Assembly: GCF_051521495.1 (NCBI RefSeq)
Contig: NZ_CP150355.1
Location: 372,001-436,000, forward strand
Source: Sorangium sp051521495
Lineage (GTDB): Bacteria > Myxococcota_A > Polyangia > Polyangiales > Polyangiaceae
Reading direction: 5' to 3'
DNA length: 64,000 bases
This document shows, piece by piece, positions 1-8,326 of the stretch; within the stretch, counting starts at the first letter, position 1; each line of letters begins with the position of its first letter. Both the position numbers and the translations under genes were made by a program. The notes below the pieces were generated by a model. The model had not been told where the DNA came from and ran no database searches. It saw nothing but the letters and a program-made list of their open reading frames with translations.

Positions 1-2547
1 GTGGAGACCTACCGCCTCCGGAAGGAGCACGATCACGCGGCGAGGTGGCCGACGCCCGAGGGCTCGAAGCCGCCGCTCTACGGCCGAGATCAGGAGCTCG
101 GGCTGCTCGTGGAGCGGTGGCGGCGCGCGTGCGAGGGGGCGGGCCAGTCGAGCCTCATCACCGGCGAGCCCGGCATCGGCAAGAGCTGTCTGGCGCGCGC
201 GCTGCGCGATCGGGCAGCGCACGAGGACCACACCCTCCTCGAAGCGCGGTGCTCGCCCGATACGCAAAATGACCCTCTCCGTCCGGTGGTCGATCTCCTC
301 GAGCGTGCCTTCGGGCTCGACCAGGAGCCCGACGGGGGCAGCAAGATCGCGCGGCTCGAGGCGGAGCTCGTCGGCCACGGCATCACGCTGGCCGAGGCCA
401 TGCCGCTCTTGCTGCCGCTCTTCTCTCTGCCCCTCGGCGAACCGTACGCCCCGCTCGACGTCTCGGCGCAGCGGCAGAAGGCGCTGACGCTCCAGGCCAT
501 CACATCGCTGCTCCTCGCGATGGCCGACAGGCGACCCGTCCTCCTGCTGGCTGAGGATTTGCATTGGGCCGACCCCACCACGATGGAGTTCCTCGCCCAG
601 CTCGTTCGCGAAGTGCCCGCAGTCGCCCTGTGCGTCATCATGACGGCTCGCCCGGAGTTTTCACCGTCGTTCTCGACGGCCGACATGCTGCTGCTCCCTC
701 TGAGTCGCCTGGAGCGCCAGCACATGGAGGAGATGCTCACCGGGCTGGTGGGCCACAAGGCGCTGCCTCTCGCCGTGATCGAGCAGGTGACCGACCGTGC
801 CGACGGGGTGCCGCTCTTCGCGGAGGAGCTGCTCCGGATGATGGCCGACTCGCAGCTCCTCGTGGAGCGGGAGGATCGCTACGTGCTCACCCGGCCGCTC
901 TCCGGCGCGGCGATCCCGGCGACCTTGCGGGCGCTGCTCACGGCGCGCCTGGATCGGCTCGCGCGCGCCAAGCAGACGGCCCAGCTCGCGGCGGCGCTGG
1001 GTCGGGAGTTCAGCCTCAAGATGCTCTCGGCCGCGAGCCCGCTCGGCCCGGAGGCGCTGGCAGAGGATCTGGAGCGCTTGATGAGCGCGGGGATCGTGCT
1101 GCGCAGGCGGCGGGGCAAGGAGGCGGTGGGGATCTTCAAGCACGCGCTGGTGCGGGACGCGGCGTACGAGTCGCTGTCCACCGGGGCGCGGCGGACGGTT
1201 CACGCGCGGATCGCTGCGACGCTGGAGAACGGGTTTCCGGAGGTGGTCCGGACGCGGCCGGATCTGCTCGCGCACCACCACGCGGCGGCGGAGCAGAAGC
1301 GGGAGGCGGTCGGTTATGCGCAGCGGGCCGCAGAGCAGGCGCTGCAACGCTCGGCCTACGCCGAGGCGATCGCGCACGCCTCCAGCGCGCTCGCGTGGGC
1401 TGAAGCGCTGCCAGGCGCCGACGGCGCCCTCGCGGAGCTGACGGCGAACGGCGTCCTGGTCCAGTCCCTGATGGCGACCCGGGGCTGGGGCGATCCGGAG
1501 GTCAAGGCGCTCGCCGACCGCTCGGCCAGCCTGCTGCAACGGCTCGAACAGGACAGCAAGCTCAGGGTGCCGACGCTGTGGTCGCTCTTCGCCTATCACC
1601 ACGTGGCCAGCAACCGCCGGACCGCGCGCGGGGTGGCAGAGGAGCTGGTCTCCATCGCCGATCGCTCCCTGGACCGGGGGCTCGGCGCTGCCGCCGAAGC
1701 GCTCCACGCGGTCGCCCTCTTCGTAGATGGCGACCACGCGGACGCGAGGCGCGTGGCCGAGCGCGCGGTCGAGCTCTACGATCCCGATCTTCACCGGGAT
1801 CACGGGGCGCGGTTCGGGCTGGACTCGCTTTGCCTGGCGAGGGCGTACGTGGCGCAGCTCTGCTGGTACTCCGGCGACGCCGCTTCTGCCTTCGCGCTCG
1901 TCGGGAGCGCCCTCGAGTGGGCGCGCGAGGTCAGCCACGTGCCCTCTATCGCCCTCGTCTTGCTGTACGGCTGCATGATCCACCAGCTCGCCGGCGACCG
2001 GAGCGCGGTCGCCGCCATGGCCGGAGAGGTCCTCGCCCTGAGCGCGAAATACGGGTTGTCTGCCTACGAAGGATACGCGGTGACCCTCTACGACTGGGCG
2101 ACCGGCGACGAGCAGCGCGCCCGAGCGACCGTGGAAGGCCTCGCCCAGCTCGGGTGCAAGCTCGGCCTCTCGTACTATGGCTCCCTGGTCGCCGACAACC
2201 TGGCGGAGCGCGGCGAGCTCGACGCGGCCATCGCGTGCGTCGACCATTGTCTCTCTTTGTGCCGCGAGAACGACGAGCACTACTATGAGCCCGAGCTTTA
2301 TCTTCGCCGGGCCATGGTCGAGGCGCAAAAGGATCCTGCGGCCGAAGGCGTGCGGGCATCCCTGGAGCACGCGGCCCGGCTCGCGCGGCGCTATGACATG
2401 CCGAGGATTGAAGCGCTGGCGACGCTGGAGCTGCTCCGGCGCTTTGCGGTCACCGAGCAGCGTCGAGCCCGCCTCGACGAGCTCGTCGCGCTTCACCCTG
2501 GCCTGCGAGAGATCGAGATCGGCGTTCACGAAGGAGAAACTCGATGA
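1..2547 (+). CDS. AAA-ATPase/TPR regulatory protein of a TOMM cluster, 5' partial
   Basis: The frame is open from the first base and the protein begins inside what looks like a linker before a 'PPLYGRDQELGLL' box, so the gene very likely starts upstream of the window. It has a Walker A (GEPGIGKS, residues 55-62) and a Walker B-like LLLAEDLHWADP near residue 185. A helical TPR-type half follows to residue 848. This is the ATPase-plus-TPR arrangement found behind adenylate/guanylate cyclase or kinase domains. From memory of the families, TOMM clusters with BMA_0021/0022-type precursors carry a 'TOMM system kinase/cyclase fusion protein' ending in this way. The missing N-terminal part would then be kinase and cyclase (inference). 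The stop overlaps the next start (ATGA), and the ribosome site AAGGAG lies in its last codons, so the precursor is translationally coupled to it. Alternative: a stand-alone LuxR/MalT-like ATPase. Confidence 0.75.
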   Translation: METYRLRKEHDHAARWPTPEGSKPPLYGRDQELGLLVERWRRACEGAGQSSLITGEPGIGKSCLARALRDRAAHEDHTLLEARCSPDTQNDPLRPVVDLLERAFGLDQEPDGGSKIARLEAELVGHGITLAEAMPLLLPLFSLPLGEPYAPLDVSAQRQKALTLQAITSLLLAMADRRPVLLLAEDLHWADPTTMEFLAQLVREVPAVALCVIMTARPEFSPSFSTADMLLLPLSRLERQHMEEMLTGLVGHKALPLAVIEQVTDRADGVPLFAEELLRMMADSQLLVEREDRYVLTRPLSGAAIPATLRALLTARLDRLARAKQTAQLAAALGREFSLKMLSAASPLGPEALAEDLERLMSAGIVLRRRRGKEAVGIFKHALVRDAAYESLSTGARRTVHARIAATLENGFPEVVRTRPDLLAHHHAAAEQKREAVGYAQRAAEQALQRSAYAEAIAHASSALAWAEALPGADGALAELTANGVLVQSLMATRGWGDPEVKALADRSASLLQRLEQDSKLRVPTLWSLFAYHHVASNRRTARGVAEELVSIADRSLDRGLGAAAEALHAVALFVDGDHADARRVAERAVELYDPDLHRDHGARFGLDSLCLARAYVAQLCWYSGDAASAFALVGSALEWAREVSHVPSIALVLLYGCMIHQLAGDRSAVAAMAGEVLALSAKYGLSAYEGYAVTLYDWATGDEQRARATVEGLAQLGCKLGLSYYGSLVADNLAERGELDAAIACVDHCLSLCRENDEHYYEPELYLRRAMVEAQKDPAAEGVRASLEHAARLARRYDMPRIEALATLELLRRFAVTEQRRARLDELVALHPGLREIEIGVHEGETR

Positions 2548-3434
2548 GCATGAACACCTTGATGCGGTTTCGCGTGGCTTATCTGAGCGCGATCGCGGCA
2601 GCGTGGAGCGAGCATTCGCTCCTTACCTCGTTGACCGCACGCCCCACCGAGACCCTGGCGTCTTTCGGCTTTGATTGGGCCAACACGCCGTGGAACAACG
2701 TATGCCGGCTCCAGATCGTAGACTACTCCGGGCCGTCGCTCGAGTGGACTGGCAGTGAGTGGATCTGGCCTCTGGCCCTGATAGAGAGCCTGACGATGCA
2801 CCTGCCGCTCAAGCCCCCGCAGGACCCGGTTTCCGGGAGCAGCCCGGCATCGCCGGCCATTCTGCTCGCAGATTATTACAGGCAGCACGTGAGCTTTTTC
2901 AGCGACGACTGGGGGGCTCACTGCACGAATCCCGATGATGGTGAATCCCTGGAGCGCCCTCCCCAAGGTTCCGCATCGGGATCGGGTGATGAAGGGATAA
3001 TTCGCCTCGACGCCGATCGCCCTGCCGATGGACTCATGTCCGGCGAACAGGAGTTCGCCGCGTTCAAGGTCGCGCTGCTCGGGGCGATGGCCAAGGCCTG
3101 GAGCAACCCGCCCTTCAGGCGCTTGCTCCTCGAAAACGCCGCGGAAGCTCTGCACACCATCCGAGATTACAAGATGCCTTGGAAGATGAAGATCAAGATC
3201 AAGGAAGATCAGGCGGGCTCATGGACCCCCTCCCATATTCCTTCTCATCATCCTCCTCCTGCTGGTGGTGAATCTATTGTCATTCCTCCTGGTGCCTGGT
3301 CCTGGACGGCTAGTCGCCGCCATGTGCTCACGCTCTGTCTGCCCAGGAGACCGACCCATTTCAGCGACGAGCCCATCGCGCTCGCCGCGTACAACGCCAC
3401 GGGGGCAGCCTATCCGTTCACCTGCACTTCCTAG
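2544..3434 (+). CDS. fused two-unit TOMM precursor peptide (BMA_0021/BMA_0022-like)
   Basis: A 296-residue protein made of two related halves. Unit 1 has a leader-like segment FRVAYLSAIAAAWS (residues 9-22), a PW pair (49-50), LTMHLP (83-88) and AILLADYYRQ (105-114). Its possible core is rich in S/C/T (S117, S120, C127, T128). Unit 2 repeats the order: FKVALLGAMAKAWS (174-187), PW (212-213), LTLCLP (262-267), IALAAYNATG (278-287) and a C-terminal YPFTCTS whose T293, C294, T295 and S296 could be cyclised. As I recall it, the Burkholderia two-chain TOMM family has these as two tandem genes; here they are one open frame. An ATG at codon 165 (3036) just before unit 2 could be the old second start, but no ribosome site precedes it. 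The gene lies between a TOMM-type regulator and a YcaO enzyme. Core boundaries are inference. Confidence 0.72.
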   Translation: MSMNTLMRFRVAYLSAIAAAWSEHSLLTSLTARPTETLASFGFDWANTPWNNVCRLQIVDYSGPSLEWTGSEWIWPLALIESLTMHLPLKPPQDPVSGSSPASPAILLADYYRQHVSFFSDDWGAHCTNPDDGESLERPPQGSASGSGDEGIIRLDADRPADGLMSGEQEFAAFKVALLGAMAKAWSNPPFRRLLLENAAEALHTIRDYKMPWKMKIKIKEDQAGSWTPSHIPSHHPPPAGGESIVIPPGAWSWTASRRHVLTLCLPRRPTHFSDEPIALAAYNATGAAYPFTCTS

Positions 3435-3526
3435 AGCGACAAACGGGTTGAAACCACGAGAAAAAGAGGGGGCGCCTCCACCATCGAGGTGGCCATGTCT
3501 GTTCGTCCAGCCGCGGAGAGCTGAGG

Positions 3527-4681
3527 ATGCGAGATGGATTTCGGATCATCGATGTGGACCGTCACGTCCTCGAGCCCGTCGCCATGTGGCCGGAGTACCT
3601 GCCGGCGCGGATGAGGGAATATGCTCCTCGGCTCGAGCCCTTCGGCCCCCCCGAGACCCTGGCCGAGCGGCTGAATCGCCTGGGCGAGCACACGCTCCTG
3701 CCCACGCCATTCATCCTCTGTGTGGCTGGCGTGCCCGTCATGCGCGTCCCCGAGGCGGCGTACATCGAGGCCGGGCTCGTCGCAGAGCGTCGTCGCGAGC
3801 TCCTCGCCGCCGCGACGACGCCCCGGGGGCACCTCGCCGAGATGGACGCGACCGGCGTCGACGTCGCCGTCATGCTCCCCACGTACGCATCCTACCTGGT
3901 CAACGACGACTCCATCGACGCGGAGCGCTCGCGCGCCTACGCCCGGGCCTACAATCGATGGCTGGGCGATTTCTGCTCGAGCGCGCCTGCCAGGCTCCTG
4001 GGCCCGGCGCTCCTCTCACGCCACGATCCGGAGGCCATGGTGGGCGAACTCGAGCAAGCCGTCCATGACGGCGTGCGCTCGGTGATCCTCCGGCCCAACC
4101 CGGTGCAGGGCCGCACGCTGAGCGCTCCCGCCTATGCGCGGTTCTGGGCCGCGTGCGAGCACCACGCGCTCGCCGTCCTCCTCCACGAAGGCACGCACGC
4201 GCGTCTCGCCACGGCAGGAGCCGATCGCTTCCAAACCCAATTCGGCCAGCATGCCTGCTCTCATCCGATGGAGGCGATGATGGCGCTGCTATCGCTGATC
4301 GAGGGCGGCGTGCTCGAGGCCCATCCGACGCTGCGGGTGGGTCTGCTCGAGGCGGGTTGCGGCTTTCTCCCTTACTGGCTCTGGCGGCTCGACCACATCG
4401 AATACGCGCAGATGCGCGGCGAGGTGCGCCGCCGGGTGCGCCGGCCGCCCTCGGAGTACTTCCAGCGGCAGTGCTGGATTGCGCTCGAGCCTAGCGAGGC
4501 GATGCTCGACCGGGTGGTGACGGAGATCGGCGCGACGCGGATGGTGTTCGGGACCGATTTCCCCCACCTCGACCATGGCCCCGGGATTGTCGACGAGATG
4601 ATGGCGCTGCGGGGGGCCCTCGGGGATGAGGCGCTGCGAGCGATCCTCTGGGACGGCCCCTGCGGCCTGATGGGGGTGTAG
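3527..4681 (+). CDS. amidohydrolase family protein (metal-dependent hydrolase)
   Basis: A 384-residue protein with the layout of the amidohydrolase-2 family (TIM-barrel, ACMSD-like). The N-terminal strand reads IIDVDRHVLEP, in which the usual DxHxH is reduced to one histidine (H13) in the family's 'D-x-x-H-x-x-E-P' variant. Later come LLHEGTHARL, HACSHPMEAMMAL and FGTDFPHLD, supplying the remaining histidines and the catalytic aspartate. Length is normal for the family. It sits 92 bp after the precursor gene and before the YcaO enzyme, so it probably belongs to the TOMM operon. A role in hydrolysing or trimming the product, or in self-protection, is only a guess. The start has GAGAGCTGAGG just upstream. 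Confidence 0.85.
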   Translation: MRDGFRIIDVDRHVLEPVAMWPEYLPARMREYAPRLEPFGPPETLAERLNRLGEHTLLPTPFILCVAGVPVMRVPEAAYIEAGLVAERRRELLAAATTPRGHLAEMDATGVDVAVMLPTYASYLVNDDSIDAERSRAYARAYNRWLGDFCSSAPARLLGPALLSRHDPEAMVGELEQAVHDGVRSVILRPNPVQGRTLSAPAYARFWAACEHHALAVLLHEGTHARLATAGADRFQTQFGQHACSHPMEAMMALLSLIEGGVLEAHPTLRVGLLEAGCGFLPYWLWRLDHIEYAQMRGEVRRRVRRPPSEYFQRQCWIALEPSEAMLDRVVTEIGATRMVFGTDFPHLDHGPGIVDEMMALRGALGDEALRAILWDGPCGLMGV

Positions 4682-4688
4682 GCCATGG

Positions 4689-4883
4689 ATGCCGTCGATG
4701 CTCGGTCAATCGACGAACGGGATGAGCGAGGCGCCCGATGATTTCGCCGAGCTCGGAGCGATCAAGGCCCGCCTCCTCGCGCTGGCGTGGTTCCCCCGCG
4801 CGGCTCATGGGGCTGTCGGAAGCAGCGCGCCCGCGCGGCGCGTGAACGAGCGCGAGGCCGACCCGCGGAAGGACCGACGATGA
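4689..4883 (+). CDS. small hypothetical protein coupled to the YcaO gene
   Basis: A 64-codon frame whose TGA (4881-4883) overlaps the preferred YcaO start ATG (4880) as ATGA, the same coupling seen at other junctions of this cluster. Codon third positions are strongly G/C, as in real genes here. Either ATG 4689 or ATG 4722 (giving MSEAPDDFAELGAIKARLLA) could be the start; neither has a convincing ribosome site. No family recognised. The C-terminal half is Arg/Ala/Glu-rich and probably disordered. It could be a small TOMM accessory peptide, or simply the remnant that provides translational coupling. Confidence 0.5.
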   Translation: MPSMLGQSTNGMSEAPDDFAELGAIKARLLALAWFPRAAHGAVGSSAPARRVNEREADPRKDRR

Positions 4884-7111
4884 AGACTCTAGCTCTGGAG
4901 CTGAGCCAGGTGCCCGCGTGGAAGCCGACCTTGCGTGTCGAGCGCATGGATGCTGGCGTGGTCTTCCTGATCGGCGAGCGGGAGCGCTTCGTCCTCTCCG
5001 GGGCGCGCATGGCCGAGGTGGCCTTGCTCGTCGACGGCCAGCGCACCGTGCACGACATCTTGCGCGCCGCGCGCTCCAGGATCTCCGAGCCGGAGGCGCT
5101 GTACACCCTGAGCCAGCTCGCGACGCGCGGTTACCTGATCCTTGCGGCTCCAGAGCTTCCCCCCGACAACGCGGCGTTCTGGCACGGGGTGGGCCTCGAC
5201 GGCGAGGCCGCCGCCGAGGCCCTCCGCGAGAGCCCGGTGTCGGTCCACACCCTCGGCGACGCCGCTGTCTCCGGCTGGATGACCGAGGCGCTCGAGCAGG
5301 CGGGCGTGCGCGTCGACAGCGAGGCCTCCGTGCAGGTGGTCGTGAGCGACGACTACCTGCGGCCCGAGCTGGCCTCGATCAACCGCCGCGCGCTGCGTGA
5401 GGGGACGCCTTGGTTCCTGATCAAGCCCATCGGCATCCAGCCCCTCATCGGGCCTGTCTTCGAACCCGGCGCCGGCCCCTGCTGGGATTGCCTGGCGTTC
5501 TGGATGCGCCGGAACCGCCCGGTCGAGGAGCTGGTGCGCCGGCGCCGGGAGCACGAGAGCCATGTATCTCCCCCCAGAGCGGCCATCGAAGCGAGCGTGC
5601 GGACCGCCTGCGGGCTCGGCGCTCTGGCCATCGCCCGCGCGCTCGCCAGGGGGGTTGAACGCTCCGCCCATGCGCTCGGCTCCCGGGTGCTCGCCCTCGA
5701 CCTGGCCACCTTGCAGACCACCGGGCACGCGGTCGTGCGGAGGTCGCAATGCCCGACGTGCGGAGATCCAGGGTGGATGGCCGCCGTCGGCGAGCGCCCG
5801 ATCGAGCTGCAGCCGGTCGAGAAGGCGCATTACGAGGACGGCGGATACCGCCGGCAGACCCCGCGGCGGACCTACGAGCGCTATCAGCACCTCGTCAGCC
5901 CGATCACGGGCGCCGTGACCCACCTCGTGCCGATGCCGGGGCGGGACACCGAGCTCCGCGCGGTGTACGCGTCCGGTTACCTGGTCTGTCCTCGAGGCGG
6001 CGTGCCGAACACCAACGTCTTCGACAACGGCTGCGCCGGCAAGGGGCGCAGCGCGGACCAGGCCAGGGTGAGCGCGCTCTGCGAGGCGCTCGAGCGCTAC
6101 AGCGGCGTATACCAGGGGGACGAGGCGCGCGTCCGCGCCAGCAAGGATGAGCTCGGCGCGTCGGCCCTGGCGGCCGGCGATCTGTTGAACTTCAGCGAGG
6201 CTCAATATCGCGCGCGCGCTCGGCTCAACGCGCAGGCAGCGGATCGACGCCAGCGGGTGCCCGAGCCGTTCGACCCCAGCGTCCCCATTGACTGGACTCC
6301 GGCCTGGTCGCTGAGCCGGCGCGAGCGGCGCTATGTGCCGCTGGCCTACTGCTACGCCGAGGCCCCGGCCGAGGGCGGCACCGCGTTCTGCGGCCCGTGC
6401 GGCAACGGCGTGGCCGCCGGTACCTGCCTCGAGGAGGCGCTGTTGCAAGCCCTGCTCGAGCTGGTGGAGCGCGACGCCGCCGCGGTCTGGTGGTACAACC
6501 GGCTCGCTCGCCCGGCCATCGATCTCGATGGCTTCGCGGATCCGTACTTCGAGGCCCTCCAGGCCGACTACGCTCGTCTCGGCTGGGTCGTCTGGGTGCT
6601 CGATCTGACCCACGACCTCGGCATCCCCACCTGCGTGGCGCTCGCCCACGAGGCCCGGGCGGATCGGTTCGCCCTCGGGTTCGGCTGCCACCTCGACCCG
6701 CGCCTCGCCGTGCAGCGGTCGCTCACCGAGCTGAACCAGCTCTTCGATCCCGCCGGCGCCCGCCAGGCGCCGTGGGACCTCGAGCGGCTGTCCGACCGCG
6801 CGTACCTCTTCCCCGACTCCGATCTGCCGCGGGTCGCCGCCGAGCGCTTGCCGCGGCCCGGCGGCGCCGATCTGCGCGCCGACATCGAGGAATGCATGAG
6901 GCGCCTCGACGGGGCGGGCCTGGAGCTCGTCGCGGTGGACAAGACCCGCCCCGACATCGGCTTGTCCGTGGTCCAGGTGATCGTCCCGGGGTTGCGCCAC
7001 TTCTGGCCTCGATTCGGCCCGGGGAGGCTCTACCAGGTGCCGTGCGCGCAAGGATGGCTGACCCGCCCGCTCGACGAAGGCGAGCTCAATCCGGTCCCTC
7101 TGTTCGTCTAG
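4880..7111 (+). CDS. TOMM cyclodehydratase, fused E1-like/YcaO protein
   Basis: The N-terminal about 290 residues match the E1/ThiF-like leader-peptide-binding partner of TOMM systems: WKPTLRVERMD, then FVLSGARMAEVALLVDGQRT. Two cysteine pairs, CWDC (near residue 200) and CPTC (near 290), form the usual structural zinc site. The C-terminal half is a YcaO domain with GCAGKGRSADQA (near 385) and GNGVAAGTCLEEALLQALLE followed by LVERDAA (near 507-535), the ATP/Mg-binding acidic helix. The enzyme would use ATP to turn Cys/Ser/Thr of the precursor core into azolines. The C-terminus is LNPVPLFV, a shortened relative of the Pro-rich tail typical of azoline-forming YcaO proteins. Start 4880 was chosen over the longer 4787 because of GGAAGGACC upstream, the ATGA overlap and the family N-terminus. 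No flavin dehydrogenase is present in the window. Confidence 0.88.
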   Translation: MKTLALELSQVPAWKPTLRVERMDAGVVFLIGERERFVLSGARMAEVALLVDGQRTVHDILRAARSRISEPEALYTLSQLATRGYLILAAPELPPDNAAFWHGVGLDGEAAAEALRESPVSVHTLGDAAVSGWMTEALEQAGVRVDSEASVQVVVSDDYLRPELASINRRALREGTPWFLIKPIGIQPLIGPVFEPGAGPCWDCLAFWMRRNRPVEELVRRRREHESHVSPPRAAIEASVRTACGLGALAIARALARGVERSAHALGSRVLALDLATLQTTGHAVVRRSQCPTCGDPGWMAAVGERPIELQPVEKAHYEDGGYRRQTPRRTYERYQHLVSPITGAVTHLVPMPGRDTELRAVYASGYLVCPRGGVPNTNVFDNGCAGKGRSADQARVSALCEALERYSGVYQGDEARVRASKDELGASALAAGDLLNFSEAQYRARARLNAQAADRRQRVPEPFDPSVPIDWTPAWSLSRRERRYVPLAYCYAEAPAEGGTAFCGPCGNGVAAGTCLEEALLQALLELVERDAAAVWWYNRLARPAIDLDGFADPYFEALQADYARLGWVVWVLDLTHDLGIPTCVALAHEARADRFALGFGCHLDPRLAVQRSLTELNQLFDPAGARQAPWDLERLSDRAYLFPDSDLPRVAAERLPRPGGADLRADIEECMRRLDGAGLELVAVDKTRPDIGLSVVQVIVPGLRHFWPRFGPGRLYQVPCAQGWLTRPLDEGELNPVPLFV

Positions 7112-7157
7112 CCGCCGAGGCGCTGCGCCGGGGCGCGTGGAGGGAGAGCTTTCCGCC

Positions 7158-7487
7158 TCAGCGTTTCTTCTTCACGTCCTTCACGCGACCCAAGCTGGGC
7201 GGCTTGCCGCGCAGGCAGCTCCAGATAGCGAGCACCCCGATGAGACGCGTCTCCGGCTCAACAGCGTAATATAGATAGTACTGCGTCCGCGACAGCAAGA
7301 CACGGCGCACTCCATCCTTCGCCTTGGGGCTGTAGGGGGCTCCCATCTCCGGCGTACGCCGGAGCATGCGGAGCGTTGAGGCGAGTTCATCGGCGAACAG
7401 CGATGGCGCCGCGGGACGGTTTTCGCGCCACCATGCATCCACCGCGCGAGCCTGCTCGGCCGATCTCCCCAGGAATCGAACCTTCAC
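7158..7487 (-). CDS. ParE/RelE-superfamily toxin
   Basis: A 109-residue basic protein with the ParE fold signature: MKVRFLGRSAEQARAVDAWW at the N-terminus, MGAPYSPKAKDGVRRVLL in the middle, then YYLYYAVEP and IGVLAIW. The length is typical of ParE toxins, which inhibit gyrase; RelE-type members cleave mRNA, and the subtype cannot be decided here. Its ATG overlaps the antitoxin stop by four bases, the classic antitoxin-first operon. The KKKR tail is not needed for the fold. It converges on the TOMM cluster with 46 bp between. Confidence 0.85.
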   Translation of the reverse strand: MKVRFLGRSAEQARAVDAWWRENRPAAPSLFADELASTLRMLRRTPEMGAPYSPKAKDGVRRVLLSRTQYYLYYAVEPETRLIGVLAIWSCLRGKPPSLGRVKDVKKKR

Positions 7488-7753
7488 CCGCGCGCCCGCA
7501 GCTCGGCGAGCAGCACGTCAGCCTCGATGCCTGCCCCTGCTCGCATCTCGGCGAGCCCCTCTTCGAGGGCCGCGTGCAACTCCGCGCGCTCCTCGTCGTC
7601 GAGCTCGTCGCCCGGATCAGCGATGACGAGATCGAGCACCATGCCCTCCGGCAGATCCGTGGGTTCATCCACGACGATGCGACCGTTCTGAACGCGGGCC
7701 TTGAGCGCTTGCACGTCGCGAAGCGTAGCGCCGTCGTGCCCTTGTTGCACCAA
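7484..7753 (-). CDS. antitoxin of the ParE-type module
   Basis: A short acidic protein whose centre reads ALKARVQNGRIVVDEPTDLP, EGMVLDLVI, with a C-terminal Glu-rich helix DELDDEERAELHAALEEG. That is a small AbrB/DUF-like N-terminal strand pair followed by a toxin-binding helix, common in antitoxins paired with ParE. The open frame starts at TTG 7753, but family members normally begin close to the 'ALKARV' strand. GTG at 7714 is a reasonable alternative; neither has a clear ribosome site. It is followed directly by the toxin (4-bp overlap). Confidence 0.75.
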   Translation of the reverse strand: MVQQGHDGATLRDVQALKARVQNGRIVVDEPTDLPEGMVLDLVIADPGDELDDEERAELHAALEEGLAEMRAGAGIEADVLLAELRARG

Positions 7754-7900
7754 GGAGCGGCGGCATCCTTGACGCCGCAGGAAGCCCAGGCGCGGGACGC
7801 GCAGCTTTCCGGGTGCCCCCGCGCGGCCAGCGTGCGGGTCGCCTCGAACACCCCGACGTCCGGGCGAGCTGCCCGAGCGTCCTCCCCGTGCCCGATCGGA

Positions 7901-8326
7901 CTAAAGGCAGCGCAGGACGTTATCGCGCACGAGCTGCCAGATGGGCTCGGGGATGTCGCCCAGCCAGCGCGCGTCGCGCTCGACCGGCGCCTCGGCGTCG
8001 TCGAGCGGGTCGTCGTGGCTGTAGACGAGCCGCCACAGCCGCTCGCTCACCGAGCCGTTCCTGTCGATCACGAAGCGCTGGACGAGCTTCTTCGCGAGCT
8101 CCTCGCCCTCGACGTCGAGCAGCAGCACCGGCGGCGCCACCTTGATCTCGCCCGCGTCGCGCAGCGGCTTGAGCCGGAGATAGGCCCCCTTCACGAGGTC
8201 GGCCTCGTCCGGCGGCTCGAACCCCGCCGCGCGGAAGTCGCACGGCGCCTTTGTGTTGCCGATGAGGTAATACGCCCCCTGGGTCTCGGCGAGGATCGCG
8301 CCGCCCAGCCTCCCTACGCGTGCCAT
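7901..8326 (-). CDS. hypothetical protein, last gene of the cobalamin operon
   Basis: A 141-residue protein starting immediately after the cobJ stop (no gap), so it is translated with the corrin genes. The N-terminus LGGAILAETQGAYYLIGNTK and the stretch PPVLLLDVEGEELAKKLVQR are ordered. The C-terminus WLGDIPEPIWQLVRDNV is helical. No membrane segment, metal motif or known family was recognised. Position suggests an accessory role in cobalamin synthesis, but the sequence does not show it. It is followed after 147 bp by the toxin-antitoxin pair. Confidence 0.65.
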   Translation of the reverse strand: MARVGRLGGAILAETQGAYYLIGNTKAPCDFRAAGFEPPDEADLVKGAYLRLKPLRDAGEIKVAPPVLLLDVEGEELAKKLVQRFVIDRNGSVSERLWRLVYSHDDPLDDAEAPVERDARWLGDIPEPIWQLVRDNVLRCL

